Assembly: GCA_964558465.1 (NCBI GenBank)
Contig: CAZLEF010000011.1
Location: 1 to 64,000 of the forward strand
DNA length: 64,000 nt
Origin: JACJYC01 sp964558465
GTDB taxonomy: Bacteria; Bacteroidota; Bacteroidia; Chitinophagales; Saprospiraceae
Direction of reading: 5' to 3'
Below, in pieces: positions 8,811 to 16,589 of the stretch. The translations under genes and the position numbers were made by a program. Numbering within the stretch: the first letter of the stretch is position 1; every line of letters begins with the position of its first letter. The notes under the pieces are model-generated. The model was given only the letters and a program-made list of their open reading frames with translations. It searched no databases and had not been told where the DNA came from.

Positions 8811-9380
8811 GTGGACGAAACCGACATCCAACTGGTCATACATGCGCAAAACGGGGATCGACGGGCGTTGAACCGTTTGTTCTCCAATTGGTACCCCAGG
8901 GTTTACAACCTGGCATTCCGGTATTTTGCCGACCCGGACCGGGCTGCCGAGGTGTGCCAGCAAACCTTTTTGTTGGTACAGCGTGGCCTGAAGCAACTGC
9001 GTGAACCGGGCCATTTCAAATCGTGGCTTTTTCGCTCCGCCATCAACTGCTGCCACGAAGAAGGTCGCGGCATTCAGAGGCGGACCCGGAACCAGGAGAT
9101 CCTGCTCCGGCAGCCGGTCAATGGGACCTCCCCCTCGCCGCACGAATACCTGCTCCGGGGCGAAAAAGCGCGGATTATGATGGCCGCCCTGCAGAAAATA
9201 CCCGCCGAGCAGCGGGAAGTGATCCTGATGAAGGAATACGAGGAACTGAAATTCAGGGAAATTGCCGAAATACTGGACGTTTCCGCCAACACCGTGAAAT
9301 CCAGACTGTATTACGGGCTCGATGCCCTGCGCAAATTGTTAACCGATTGTCATCTGTTAAATGAATTATACCATGATTGA
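8811..9380 (+). CDS. RNA polymerase sigma factor, ECF type
   Basis: A 189-residue ECF sigma-70 factor. The GTG at 8811 gives the natural N-terminus (M-D-E-T-D-I-Q-L-V...). Region 2 spans about residues 20-90 ('LFSNWYPRVYNLAFRYFADPDRAAEVCQQTFLLV'), binding core polymerase and the -10 element. Region 4 spans about 125-180 ('LQKIPAEQREVILMKEYEELKFREIAEILDVSANTVKSRLYYGLDALRK'). No C-terminal sensor extension is present. Its end overlaps the start of the anti-sigma gene by 20 bp, so the pair is co-translated, and a secreted protein gene follows. Targets are unknown; the downstream gene is the obvious candidate. Confidence 0.93.
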   Translation: MDETDIQLVIHAQNGDRRALNRLFSNWYPRVYNLAFRYFADPDRAAEVCQQTFLLVQRGLKQLREPGHFKSWLFRSAINCCHEEGRGIQRRTRNQEILLRQPVNGTSPSPHEYLLRGEKARIMMAALQKIPAEQREVILMKEYEELKFREIAEILDVSANTVKSRLYYGLDALRKLLTDCHLLNELYHD

Positions 9381-10155
9381 TCCCATGCGGCGCCGGCAAA
9401 TGATGGATTATCTCTACGACGAGATGGAATCTGACGAACGCCGGGATTTTGAAGGATGGCTCGCCGAAAACCCCGAGGCCCGGGCCGAACTCGAAGCCCT
9501 CCAGGAAACCAGGATCGCACTGGGCGCCCTGCCGGACGTGAAACCCGCCCCGGCAGTTTTCCCGCTTGAAACCTCACGGGGCCGTTCCCTGGATCTGAAA
9601 TGGTGGAAACGCGCCGCTGTTGCCGCAGCCGTCGTCGCCGGGCTTTGGCTTTTTAATTTCCGGCTGCAGGTTCATCAGGGCGGCGTGACGCTCTCCCTGG
9701 GCGCTCCTCCGCCCGTTCCGGAAGCCGCGTCCGCAACCAACTGGCAACAGGCGCTGACCAGCCTTCAGGCGGATTGGGAACGGAAATGGCTGGCCATGGA
9801 TACGTTGCTGGAAGCCCGTACCGAAACGTTTAAAAAAGACCAGACGGTGTTACCGCCTGACCTGGCCGACCTCAGATCTTACAACAACCAGCAACTGGCG
9901 TTGGCAAGGAAGGCTTTCAGGGAAGAAGAGCTGCCCAGGTTTGCTTCCCTGATCCAGGAATTGCAACTCGAACAGCAGGAAGAAATCCGCTCGTTGCTGG
10001 AGCAGTTCTGGACCAATTGGCAGGCCACCCGGCAGAGCGACCTTAAAAATATCGACGCACACCTGACCGGCCTTTACCAGGACGTGGAGATCAAACAAAA
10101 AGCTACCGAAGCCATGTTTGTCAGCCTGATGGAACGAGGCGGGGGAGGGAAATAA
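9361..10155 (+). CDS. Putative membrane anti-sigma factor
   Basis: A 264-residue protein overlapping the sigma gene. Residues 1-75 form a small acidic helical domain ('MMDYLYDEMESDERRDFEGWLAENPEARAELEAL') with the layout of an anti-sigma domain, but without the zinc-binding HxxxCxxC motif. A single TM follows at about 82-98 ('AAVAAAVVAGLWLFNF'). The remaining ~165 residues are periplasmic and almost wholly helical (Q/E/L-rich), suggesting a coiled-coil sensor. The gene order sigma-anti-sigma supports the call. An alternative ATG lies at 9373. Confidence 0.75.
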   Translation: MNYTMIDPMRRRQMMDYLYDEMESDERRDFEGWLAENPEARAELEALQETRIALGALPDVKPAPAVFPLETSRGRSLDLKWWKRAAVAAAVVAGLWLFNFRLQVHQGGVTLSLGAPPPVPEAASATNWQQALTSLQADWERKWLAMDTLLEARTETFKKDQTVLPPDLADLRSYNNQQLALARKAFREEELPRFASLIQELQLEQQEEIRSLLEQFWTNWQATRQSDLKNIDAHLTGLYQDVEIKQKATEAMFVSLMERGGGGK

Positions 10156-10159
10156 GGCT

Positions 10160-10197
10160 ACCTTCAGTTTGCAGTTGGCAGTTTGCAGTTCTCCAGT
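10160..10197. repeat. 7-bp tandem repeat (GCAGTTT/GCAGTTG family)
   Basis: CAGTTTGCAGTTGGCAGTTT and onward: four to five heptamer units immediately after the anti-sigma stop. It is the reverse complement of the GACTGCA/AACTGCC arrays at 19.8, 45.7 and 62.7 kb. Confidence 0.85.
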
Positions 10198-10278
10198 TCG
10201 CCCCAAAGGAACCCTATGGTACAGTTGACGCCGGATAGGGGAAATAACATCATATTCAATCATTCAAAAATAAGTAAA

Positions 10279-11475
10279 ATGAAATACCTGATCACACTGC
10301 TGTTTATGGCCGTTACGATCGTACTGTATGCCCAGGACCGGATCGGCGACCGGATGAAAAAAGACATTGAAGTTGCAGAACGGATCATTGCCGCTTCTTT
10401 TAGCAACTCCTATGACTTTGAAGGCATGGGATTTTCCGTCGAAGGCTCCTACCTGGAGGGATACGGCTTGTTGTTTACGGCCAGGATAAGTGGCAGCAGT
10501 TCATCTGTTATCTGGACAGCACCGCCTTCGGCGACCCAGAACAAGCTTCGGAATCAAGCTTTGGCCGATCTGTACCGCGTTGCGCCAAAAGCGGATTACA
10601 GGGGTGTTTACACGATAGGCGCCCAGGATTCCACGATCTTTGAACTCCCCAAATTCAAAAAGGCGGTCGCGGATTACCTGGCGGATTACGGCAATTTATT
10701 ACCCAAACTGCAAGCCGGAGAAAAGGTATGCCTGAAGCTGGCCGGTAAAAAAATGGGGTCAATTGCCGACCTGCTTTCCACCTCCCCCGTCGTCGTAGCT
10801 ACCATACCGGGTTCGGATATATCGCTCACAGCCGTCGTTAACCAAACCGATATTACAGACCAGCAAACCGGAAAACTGAACCGGGAACAACTGGCCGCCA
10901 AAATCACATTCAGCGAAGAGATCAGCGATGAAAGCGCTCCCGACAAGGATTCCGAACTGTTGTATTCCATTTTTCAGCGCCTGTATTCACCTGATCTGAG
11001 TACGACTTACCGGATCACCGGATCGAGGGGGTACGAAAAAATTGAAGGATTGGGCCGGATACTCCGCTTTGAGATCACGCACCGGAAGCGTTCCTCATTT
11101 ACTGTTTTCGGATTGTCCGGAACAGCCGGCCAATCCAGGTGGCAGTCAGAGTACGGATATCTGCTCAGGGAGAGAGCCCGCACCCCCAGGCCTGCGGATG
11201 AGGATGAAGAAGATGAGCAGGAAATGGAAGATGAAACCTTTGAAACCTTTTTGGAAGGTTTCAAGCAAAATGTGGTTCAGTACGGCGGAGCGGTGCGCAA
11301 TCTGTCGCCCGAAGAAATCCTGACCTTCCGTCTGGACATCGAAACTTGCGACGAGTGTGAAACCGTGCCTGAAAAAGTGGAAATCACGGTAAAACAAAGC
11401 GTCCTGGCGGATTATCGGAAAGGAATTCTGAACATGGAACAGGCTGTAGGTCAATTGAAAGTAGTGCAGGATTGA
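10279..11475 (+). CDS. Secreted protein of the sigma/anti-sigma group, function unknown
   Basis: A 398-residue protein. The ATG at 10279 begins a clean signal peptide (M-K-Y-L-I-T-L-L-F-M-A-V... cut after Y-A-Q); the frame upstream is repeat sequence. The mature protein has an N-terminal domain ('ERIIAASFSNSYDFEGMGFSVEGSYLEGYGLLFTARI'), a middle section with strands and polar turns, and an acidic stretch near residue 315-330 (D-E-D-E-E-D-E-Q-E-M-E-D-E). I do not recognise the family. Its position directly after the ECF sigma and anti-sigma genes suggests it is either the output of that regulon or part of the periplasmic signal. A Rho-independent terminator follows 150 bp downstream. Confidence 0.7.
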   Translation: MKYLITLLFMAVTIVLYAQDRIGDRMKKDIEVAERIIAASFSNSYDFEGMGFSVEGSYLEGYGLLFTARISGSSSSVIWTAPPSATQNKLRNQALADLYRVAPKADYRGVYTIGAQDSTIFELPKFKKAVADYLADYGNLLPKLQAGEKVCLKLAGKKMGSIADLLSTSPVVVATIPGSDISLTAVVNQTDITDQQTGKLNREQLAAKITFSEEISDESAPDKDSELLYSIFQRLYSPDLSTTYRITGSRGYEKIEGLGRILRFEITHRKRSSFTVFGLSGTAGQSRWQSEYGYLLRERARTPRPADEDEEDEQEMEDETFETFLEGFKQNVVQYGGAVRNLSPEEILTFRLDIETCDECETVPEKVEITVKQSVLADYRKGILNMEQAVGQLKVVQD

Positions 11476-11488
11476 GTTGAGGTCCAGG

Positions 11489-11600
11489 CAGTCCGCAGTC
11501 TGCAGTTTGCAGTCTGCAGTCCACCGTCTAGCATCTACCGTCTAGCATCTACCATCCGACGAAGCTTTAGCCACGCCGCGGCGTGGGACACCGTCTACCA
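11489..11600. repeat. Compound repeat: heptamers, 14-bp tandem and a 43-bp dispersed palindromic unit
   Basis: Heptamers (GCAGTCC/GCAGTCT/GCAGTTT) at 11490-11521 are followed by two copies of CCGTCTAGCATCTA. Then a 43-bp unit at 11553-11595 carries a CCACGCCGCGGCGTGG palindrome. The 43-bp unit is identical, on the opposite strand, to 31025-31067. Confidence 0.9.
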
Positions 11601-11624
11601 ATTTAATCATCACCCGACTGTTAG

Positions 11625-11653
11625 AACCGGGGTCAGGAGATCCCGGTTTTTTT
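11625..11653 (+). terminator. Rho-independent terminator
   Basis: AACCGGG (11625-11631) pairs with CCCGGTT (11642-11648) across a 10-nt loop and is followed by a run of T. It would end the sigma/anti-sigma/secreted-protein transcript before thiL. Confidence 0.8.
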
Positions 11654-11761
11654 ATTTTTGCGAAACTTTGATCCGGGGCCGGGCGTTTTAGTTTCATTCT
11701 GGTTGCTGCGGCAACCCGGGAAGGTATGGTTCATGACCAGCGTTTTCTTCATTCTTCAACC

Positions 11762-11769
11762 TATCTTTG
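11762..11769 (+). promoter_or_regulatory. Bacteroidota -7 box (TATCTTTG) of the thiL group
   Basis: This exact TAnnTTTG match ends 18 bp before the chosen thiL ATG. A second match (TATTTTTG) at 11653-11660 overlaps the terminator tail. No convincing -33 element is visible. Confidence 0.5.
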
Positions 11770-11787
11770 CCCCAAAACCCGGAAAAA

Positions 11788-12846
11788 ATGGCGGATCAAC
11801 CCAATATAAAGCGGACAGAAATTCAGGATCTGGGCGAATTTGGCCTGATCGATCGCCTGACGGCGCCTTTTACGCTGCGCAATACGTCTTCGGTAAAAGG
11901 GGTGGGCGACGATGCTGCCATTATTGACAACGGCGGTTTGATGACGGTGGTTTCAACCGACATGCTGGTGGAAGGCATCCACTTCGACCTGATGTATACC
12001 CCCCTTAAACACCTGGGGTATAAAAGTGTGGTGGTCAACCTTTCGGATATTTATGCCATGAATGCCCATCCGCAGCAGATTACCGTATCGATCGCCATTT
12101 CCAACCGGTTCTCCGTTGAAGCGGTGGATGAATTGTACGAAGGCATCCGGGCCGCCTGCGACCACTATGGGGTCGACCTGGTTGGCGGCGATACCACCAC
12201 TTCACTGAAGGGGCTGATCATCAGCATCACGGCCATTGGTCAGGCTGAACCAGAGCGAATCACCTACCGGAGCGGCGCCAAACCCGGCGACCTGATCTGC
12301 ATCACAGGCGATGTGGGCGCAGCTTATCTGGGGCTCCAGATCCTGGAACGCGAAAAACAACTCTATCTTTCCAACCCTGGCATTCAACCCGACCTTGAGA
12401 ACCAGCAATACCTGATTGGCCGGCAACTGAAGCCCGAAGCCAGAAAAGATATGATCGAGCTATTTGCCCGAAACCAATTGACGCCCACGGCGATGATCGA
12501 TATTTCCGATGGGGTGGCCTCCGAATTATTTCACATCTGCAAACAGTCCGGTGTAGGCGCATTCCTGGAAGAAAGCGGCGTTCCCATCCATCCGGAAGCC
12601 CAGTTGATGGCATTAAAATTCGGATTGGACCCGGCAACCTGTGCCCTCAACGGAGGCGAAGATTACGAGCTGTTGTTCACCATCCGGCCTGCCGATGTGG
12701 AAAAGATCCGTTATCTGCCCGGAATTTATATCGCCGGCGAAATAACACCCGCTGCCGACGGTATCAAACTCCACACCAAGGGAGGCAATATCCACGACCT
12801 GAAAGCCCAGGGGTGGCAACATTTCAACCGGGAAAACCTAAACTGA
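11788..12846 (+). CDS. thiL: Thiamine-monophosphate kinase
   Basis: A 352-residue cytosolic enzyme that phosphorylates thiamine monophosphate to the active diphosphate using ATP. The AIR-synthase-like fold is clear: 'KGVGDDAAIID' (about residues 37-47) for metal binding, 'STDMLVEGIHFD', 'GGDTTTS' and 'DISDGVASELFHIC' later, then 'CALNGGEDYELLFTI'. Length and motif order match ThiL. The ATG at 11788 is preferred to an upstream TTG because it sits just after a good -7 box. It is followed after 15 bp by the M28 family gene and may be cotranscribed. Confidence 0.93.
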   Translation: MADQPNIKRTEIQDLGEFGLIDRLTAPFTLRNTSSVKGVGDDAAIIDNGGLMTVVSTDMLVEGIHFDLMYTPLKHLGYKSVVVNLSDIYAMNAHPQQITVSIAISNRFSVEAVDELYEGIRAACDHYGVDLVGGDTTTSLKGLIISITAIGQAEPERITYRSGAKPGDLICITGDVGAAYLGLQILEREKQLYLSNPGIQPDLENQQYLIGRQLKPEARKDMIELFARNQLTPTAMIDISDGVASELFHICKQSGVGAFLEESGVPIHPEAQLMALKFGLDPATCALNGGEDYELLFTIRPADVEKIRYLPGIYIAGEITPAADGIKLHTKGGNIHDLKAQGWQHFNRENLN

Positions 12847-12861
12847 CGCAAATACATCAAA

Positions 12862-13872
12862 ATGAATTTCAAGTCAATATTGCTCGCAGGTCTTGTAATA
12901 ACCCTTTGGTGGGGATGCAAAACCGAAACAGCGCAGGAAACGGAACCCGTTCAAAAAGTAAAAGTTCCCCGGTTTGTTCAGGATTCGGCGTATGCCTATG
13001 TGGCCAAACAGGTGTCTTTCGGGCCCAGGGTGGTGAATTCCGACGGGCATAAAGCCTGTAAAGCCTGGCTGGTGGAAAAACTCAGGTCATTCGGCGCCAA
13101 GGTTTCGGAGCAGAATTTTCAGGCAAAAGCCTATACCGGCGAAACCCTGAACGGAACCAATATCCTTGCCAGTTATAATCCGGACAGCCGGACCCGCATT
13201 TTGCTGGCCGCGCATTGGGACACCCGGCATATCGCAGATTCGCCCCTGAGCACGGAACGCAGGAATGAACCGATCCTCGGCGCCGACGACGGAGCAAGCG
13301 GCGTAGCCGTTTTGCTGGAAATTGCCCGGCAATTGAACCTGAACCCCCTTTCCATCGGCGTAGACATCGTATTGTTTGACGCCGAAGACTACGGCGAGAG
13401 CAATAAAGAATATACCACCCAGGCAGAACAGGTTGCAGGCATCATGACCTGGGCATTGGGTTCCCAGCATTGGGCCAAAAATTTCGCAGGCGGCATAAAA
13501 CCCAGGTATGGTATCCTCCTGGATATGGTTGGCGCAAAAGGGGCCTATTTCCCAAAAGAAGAATACTCAAGATCCTTCGCCCCAGGCCTGGTGGAAAAAG
13601 TATGGACCCTGGCCAAAGACATGGGATTCGGCGATCAGTTTGTCGACGTTAACGGCGGCGGCGTCACGGACGACCATTATTTTGTGAACCGCATTACCGG
13701 GATTGAAATGATTGATATCATCAACCTGCCTGCAGAAAGTAAAAATAAAAGTTTTGGCGATCATTGGCATACCCATCATGATAATTTGGATATCATTGAT
13801 CCAAAGGTTTTGAAGGCAGTGGGTCAGGTTGTCCTTGCGGTTGTTTATAATGAAAATAACGGTGATTTTTAA
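12862..13872 (+). CDS. M28-family lipoprotein, probable glutaminyl-peptide cyclotransferase
   Basis: A 336-residue lipoprotein (lipobox L-W-W-G-C, Cys19) with a zinc-peptidase M28 fold. Likely zinc ligands are His118 in 'AHWDTR', Asp142 in 'GADDGASG', Glu175 in 'DAEDYG' and a C-terminal His in 'WHTHHDNLD'. The single-zinc arrangement and the 'FDAEDYG' form fit bacterial glutaminyl cyclases, which convert N-terminal Gln to pyroglutamate. In Bacteroidota such enzymes act on exported proteins whose signal cleavage exposes Gln, and several proteins in this window do have Q as the first mature residue. It sits between thiL and cysE with short gaps. An aminopeptidase role cannot be excluded. Confidence 0.85.
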   Translation: MNFKSILLAGLVITLWWGCKTETAQETEPVQKVKVPRFVQDSAYAYVAKQVSFGPRVVNSDGHKACKAWLVEKLRSFGAKVSEQNFQAKAYTGETLNGTNILASYNPDSRTRILLAAHWDTRHIADSPLSTERRNEPILGADDGASGVAVLLEIARQLNLNPLSIGVDIVLFDAEDYGESNKEYTTQAEQVAGIMTWALGSQHWAKNFAGGIKPRYGILLDMVGAKGAYFPKEEYSRSFAPGLVEKVWTLAKDMGFGDQFVDVNGGGVTDDHYFVNRITGIEMIDIINLPAESKNKSFGDHWHTHHDNLDIIDPKVLKAVGQVVLAVVYNENNGDF

Positions 13873-13880
13873 ACCAGATC

Positions 13881-14672
13881 ATGCAAGAAAAATTCCTTGA
13901 ACGGTTATACCAGGAGCACAATGCCCGGCCATCCGTACCCTCGCCCGAGCTGGTTTGCAACTGGATACAGGGCATTCTGAAGTTATTGTTCCCTGAATTG
14001 GCCAACCGGCAATTCAGCAGTTACCGGGATTTCAGGCAGTTTTATGAACAACTCCATCTCGACCTGTACAATATCCTGGGCGAACTGGGCGCTCAAACCG
14101 AAGAAACGGAATCAGCGTTCTGGGATCAGCTCCCCGTCATTAAAAATGCACTGCAACAAGATGCGGAGGCTATCCTCGCAGGTGATCCGGCAGCGCACAG
14201 CCTTACGGAAGTCATTCGCACGTATCCCGGTTTTTTTGCGATCGCGGTTTACCGGCTGGCCCATGTTTTTTATCACCTGGATATCCCCCTCATCCCCCGG
14301 ACCCTGACCGAATACGCACATAGCCGGACGGGCGTCGACATCCATCCGGGCGCTACCATTGGCGCTCGTTTTTGCATCGACCACGGCACCGGCATCGTGA
14401 TCGGGGAAACCTCCGTGATCGGCGACAATGTCAAAATTTACCAGGGGGTTACGCTGGGCGCGCTCAGTGTAAAAAAAGAACTGGCCAAAACCAAACGCCA
14501 CCCGACCATCGAGGACAATGTGGTGATCTATGCGGGGTCAACCATCCTGGGAGGTGAAACCGTTATCGGCCACAACAGCATCATCGGCGGCAATGTATGG
14601 CTGACAAAAAGTGTTGCGCCCTTTTCCCGGATTTATTACGAAGGCGCTTTGTACCAGAAGGTGATGGAGTGA
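13881..14672 (+). CDS. cysE: Serine O-acetyltransferase
   Basis: A 263-residue enzyme that acetylates L-serine with acetyl-CoA, the first step of cysteine synthesis. The C-terminal half is a left-handed beta-helix of hexapeptide repeats ('DIHPGATIGARFCIDHGTGIVIGETSVIGDNVKIYQGVTLGAL'), including the catalytic D-H pair in 'IDHGTG' and the 'RHPTIEDN' loop. The N-terminal ~130 residues are helical, as in the longer SAT class. The start is 8 bp after the M28 stop. The enzyme that uses its product, cysteine synthase, is the next gene but is separated by ~230 bp of repeats. Confidence 0.95.
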   Translation: MQEKFLERLYQEHNARPSVPSPELVCNWIQGILKLLFPELANRQFSSYRDFRQFYEQLHLDLYNILGELGAQTEETESAFWDQLPVIKNALQQDAEAILAGDPAAHSLTEVIRTYPGFFAIAVYRLAHVFYHLDIPLIPRTLTEYAHSRTGVDIHPGATIGARFCIDHGTGIVIGETSVIGDNVKIYQGVTLGALSVKKELAKTKRHPTIEDNVVIYAGSTILGGETVIGHNSIIGGNVWLTKSVAPFSRIYYEGALYQKVME

Positions 14673-14675
14673 GTT

Positions 14676-14895
14676 TGGGGGTTTGGGGTTTGGCCCGCCT
14701 ACGCCACGCTTTAAGGCGTGGCTGCGGCGGGTAAAGGTTTGGGGTTGTTTGGTGCTTCGCGTTTGGGGTTGTTCGGTTCCTCGATTCCTCAGTTCGGGGG
14801 TTGGGGTTTGGGGTTGTTCGGTTCCTCGATTCCTCAGTTCTTCGATTCCTCAGTTCTTCGATTCCTCGATTCCTCAGTTTGGGGTTTGGGGTTAA
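14676..14895. repeat. Repeat block between cysE and cysM
   Basis: The block has three parts: TTTGGGG/GTTTGGGG-rich tandem units; a long imperfect palindrome at 14694-14731 (16-nt arms CCCGCC...GCCACGC and GCGTGGC...GGCGGG around TTTAAG); and about ten TTCCTCGA/TTCCTCAG/TTCTTCGA octamers to 14880. It is the same mixture as 3210-3285. It ends 9 bp before the cysM start, so it may form part of the cysM leader. Confidence 0.9.
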
Positions 14896-14904
14896 TATAT
14901 AACA

Positions 14905-15822
14905 ATGCAACAGATATCCGATTTAAAAATGGCGGAAGCCGGATTGTTCAGCGTATTGGACCTGGTGGGAAATACGCCCATGGTGGAGATCCGTCAGATC
15001 ATTCAAAAGCCGGGGGTCCGTGTATTGGCCAAGCTGGAGGGGCAAAACCCGGGCGGCAGCGTCAAGGACCGGGCGGCGTACGGAATGATCAAAGGCGCGC
15101 TCGACCGCGGAGATATCCGGCCCGGCGACCGGCTGGTGGAAGCAACCAGCGGGAATACGGGTATTGCCCTGGCTATGATCGCCCGGTTGTTCGGTTTGGA
15201 TATCACGTTGGTCATGCCCGAAGACTCTACGCTGGAAAGGGTCCAGACCATGGAAGCTTACGGAGCGGAAGTGATCCTGACACCTGCGGAAAAATCAATC
15301 GAATATTCGCGCGAATATGCCGATGAGTTGGTCGCAAAAAGCGGGTATTTTATGCTCAATCAGTTTGCCAATCCGGATAACTGGGGCATGCATTACCGGA
15401 CAACCGGGCCTGAAATCTGGCGGGATACCCGGGGGCAGGTCACGCATTTTGTTTCTTCTATGGGCACCACCGGCACGATTATGGGCGTGAGCCGGTTTTT
15501 GAAAGAACAAAATCCGGATATCCGGATTGTTGGGGTGCAACCTACCGAGGGGTCGCGCATACCGGGTATCCGGCGGTGGTCGCCTGACTTTTTGCCCAAA
15601 ATTTTCGAGCCGGCCCGCGTCGACCAAACCATCGATGTATCCCAGGAGGAAGCTACCCAGACCATGCGCAGGCTGGCGAAGGAAGAGGCGGTTTTTGCAG
15701 GCATGAGTTCGGGCGGCGCCGTGGCTGCAGCCGCCAAACTGGCCCGCGAAGTGGAAGAAGCGACCATCGTTTGCATCATCTGCGACCGGGGCGACCGGTA
15801 TTTGTCTTCGGGGATATTTTAG
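14905..15822 (+). CDS. cysM: Cysteine synthase B (O-acetylserine sulfhydrylase)
   Basis: A 305-residue PLP enzyme that makes cysteine from O-acetylserine and sulfide (or thiosulfate). The PLP lysine is Lys54 in 'NPGGSVKDRAA'. The substrate loop 'TSGNTGIALAMIA', the phosphate-binding 'SSMGTTGTIMG' and a C-terminal 'GMSSGGAVAAA' are all in place. The sequence 'GSRIPGIRRW' and the short length match CysM more than CysK. The ATG at 14905 is used; a second in-frame ATG at 14929 is possible. It forms a functional pair with cysE upstream. Confidence 0.95.
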   Translation: MQQISDLKMAEAGLFSVLDLVGNTPMVEIRQIIQKPGVRVLAKLEGQNPGGSVKDRAAYGMIKGALDRGDIRPGDRLVEATSGNTGIALAMIARLFGLDITLVMPEDSTLERVQTMEAYGAEVILTPAEKSIEYSREYADELVAKSGYFMLNQFANPDNWGMHYRTTGPEIWRDTRGQVTHFVSSMGTTGTIMGVSRFLKEQNPDIRIVGVQPTEGSRIPGIRRWSPDFLPKIFEPARVDQTIDVSQEEATQTMRRLAKEEAVFAGMSSGGAVAAAAKLAREVEEATIVCIICDRGDRYLSSGIF

Positions 15823-15828
15823 TGCGTG

Positions 15829-15845
15829 CCACGCCTGTGGCGTGG
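15829..15845. repeat. REP-like palindrome CCACGCC-tgt-GGCGTGG
   Basis: A perfect 7-bp arm palindrome 7 bp after the cysM stop. The flanks GCGTG and GAGGA are shared with the copy at 2243-2259. Confidence 0.85.
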
Positions 15846-15984
15846 AGGAATCAGCTTGCCCGGCGATACGCGTGGAGGAACTGAGGAATAAATTAAAGTT
15901 GAGAGGGACGCCTGTTAACTTCCCGACGTGTTGAAGTGTTATTCAATCAGGACCATTGAATATTTATAAACAAATAGCATTGTG

Positions 15985-16416
15985 ATGAAAAATTTCCCTG
16001 CCCTTTTCATGGTTTTGGCCCTTTTACTTTCGACTCCCGCCTGCAATACATCCGGAGAAGCAACCGGAGTGTCCAAGGACAATAGCAATGCCTATCGCAT
16101 AGAAAACCCGGACGTTACCCTTTCTCTCCTGGATCATCTGCGCAAGGTTCCTGGTGTATCGGTTATCGGCGACGGCTTAAATGCAACTGTGAGCATCCGT
16201 GGCGCCAATTCCTTGTACAACAGCGACGAACCGTTGTTTGTGGTAGACGGCAACGTCGTATCGGGCGGATTACGCGATGCCATGAGCGTCGTCCCGGCGC
16301 AGGATATCAAATCCATCCGGGTTTTAAAAGCCGGTCCGGAGACTTCCCTTTACGGGGTGCGCGGGGCCAATGGCGTGATCAAGATTACTTTGAAAAAAGG
16401 CGGCGAAAAGGATTGA
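15985..16416 (+). CDS. Stand-alone TonB plug-domain lipoprotein
   Basis: A 143-residue lipoprotein (lipobox S-T-P-A-C, Cys20). The mature part is a single TonB-dependent-receptor plug-like domain: 'LLDHLRKVPGVSVIGDG', 'VSIRGANSLYNSDEPLFVVDGNVV', 'DIKSIRVLKAGPETSLYGVRGANGVIKITLKKG'. A full receptor would continue with a ~600-residue barrel, which is absent. The frame ends with a normal stop after K-K-G-G-E-K-D, so this is the natural protein, not a break. Small plug proteins of this kind are seen in Bacteroidota, but their role is not established. The ATG at 15985 is preferred to a GTG directly before it. Confidence 0.8.
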   Translation: MKNFPALFMVLALLLSTPACNTSGEATGVSKDNSNAYRIENPDVTLSLLDHLRKVPGVSVIGDGLNATVSIRGANSLYNSDEPLFVVDGNVVSGGLRDAMSVVPAQDIKSIRVLKAGPETSLYGVRGANGVIKITLKKGGEKD

Positions 16417-16589
16417 CAGTGGGCCTGTTGAAGGCCAGCCAGTTTTTGTTTTTTTTTCTTTACCCCTGGAATTTCTATCATCTTCCTCCATGACGTTCAT
16501 CATTGTAACCCACCGCCCAAACAGGTTACCTTTATTTCCGGTGTGTAAGCGGAAGCCCCAATTACCGCCGGACATAAAACAACGGTCAA

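Noticed and set aside
14718..15326. Plus-strand open frame running from the repeats into cysM
   Set aside because: Its first third translates the TTCCTCGA repeat and the rest is cysM in the wrong frame.
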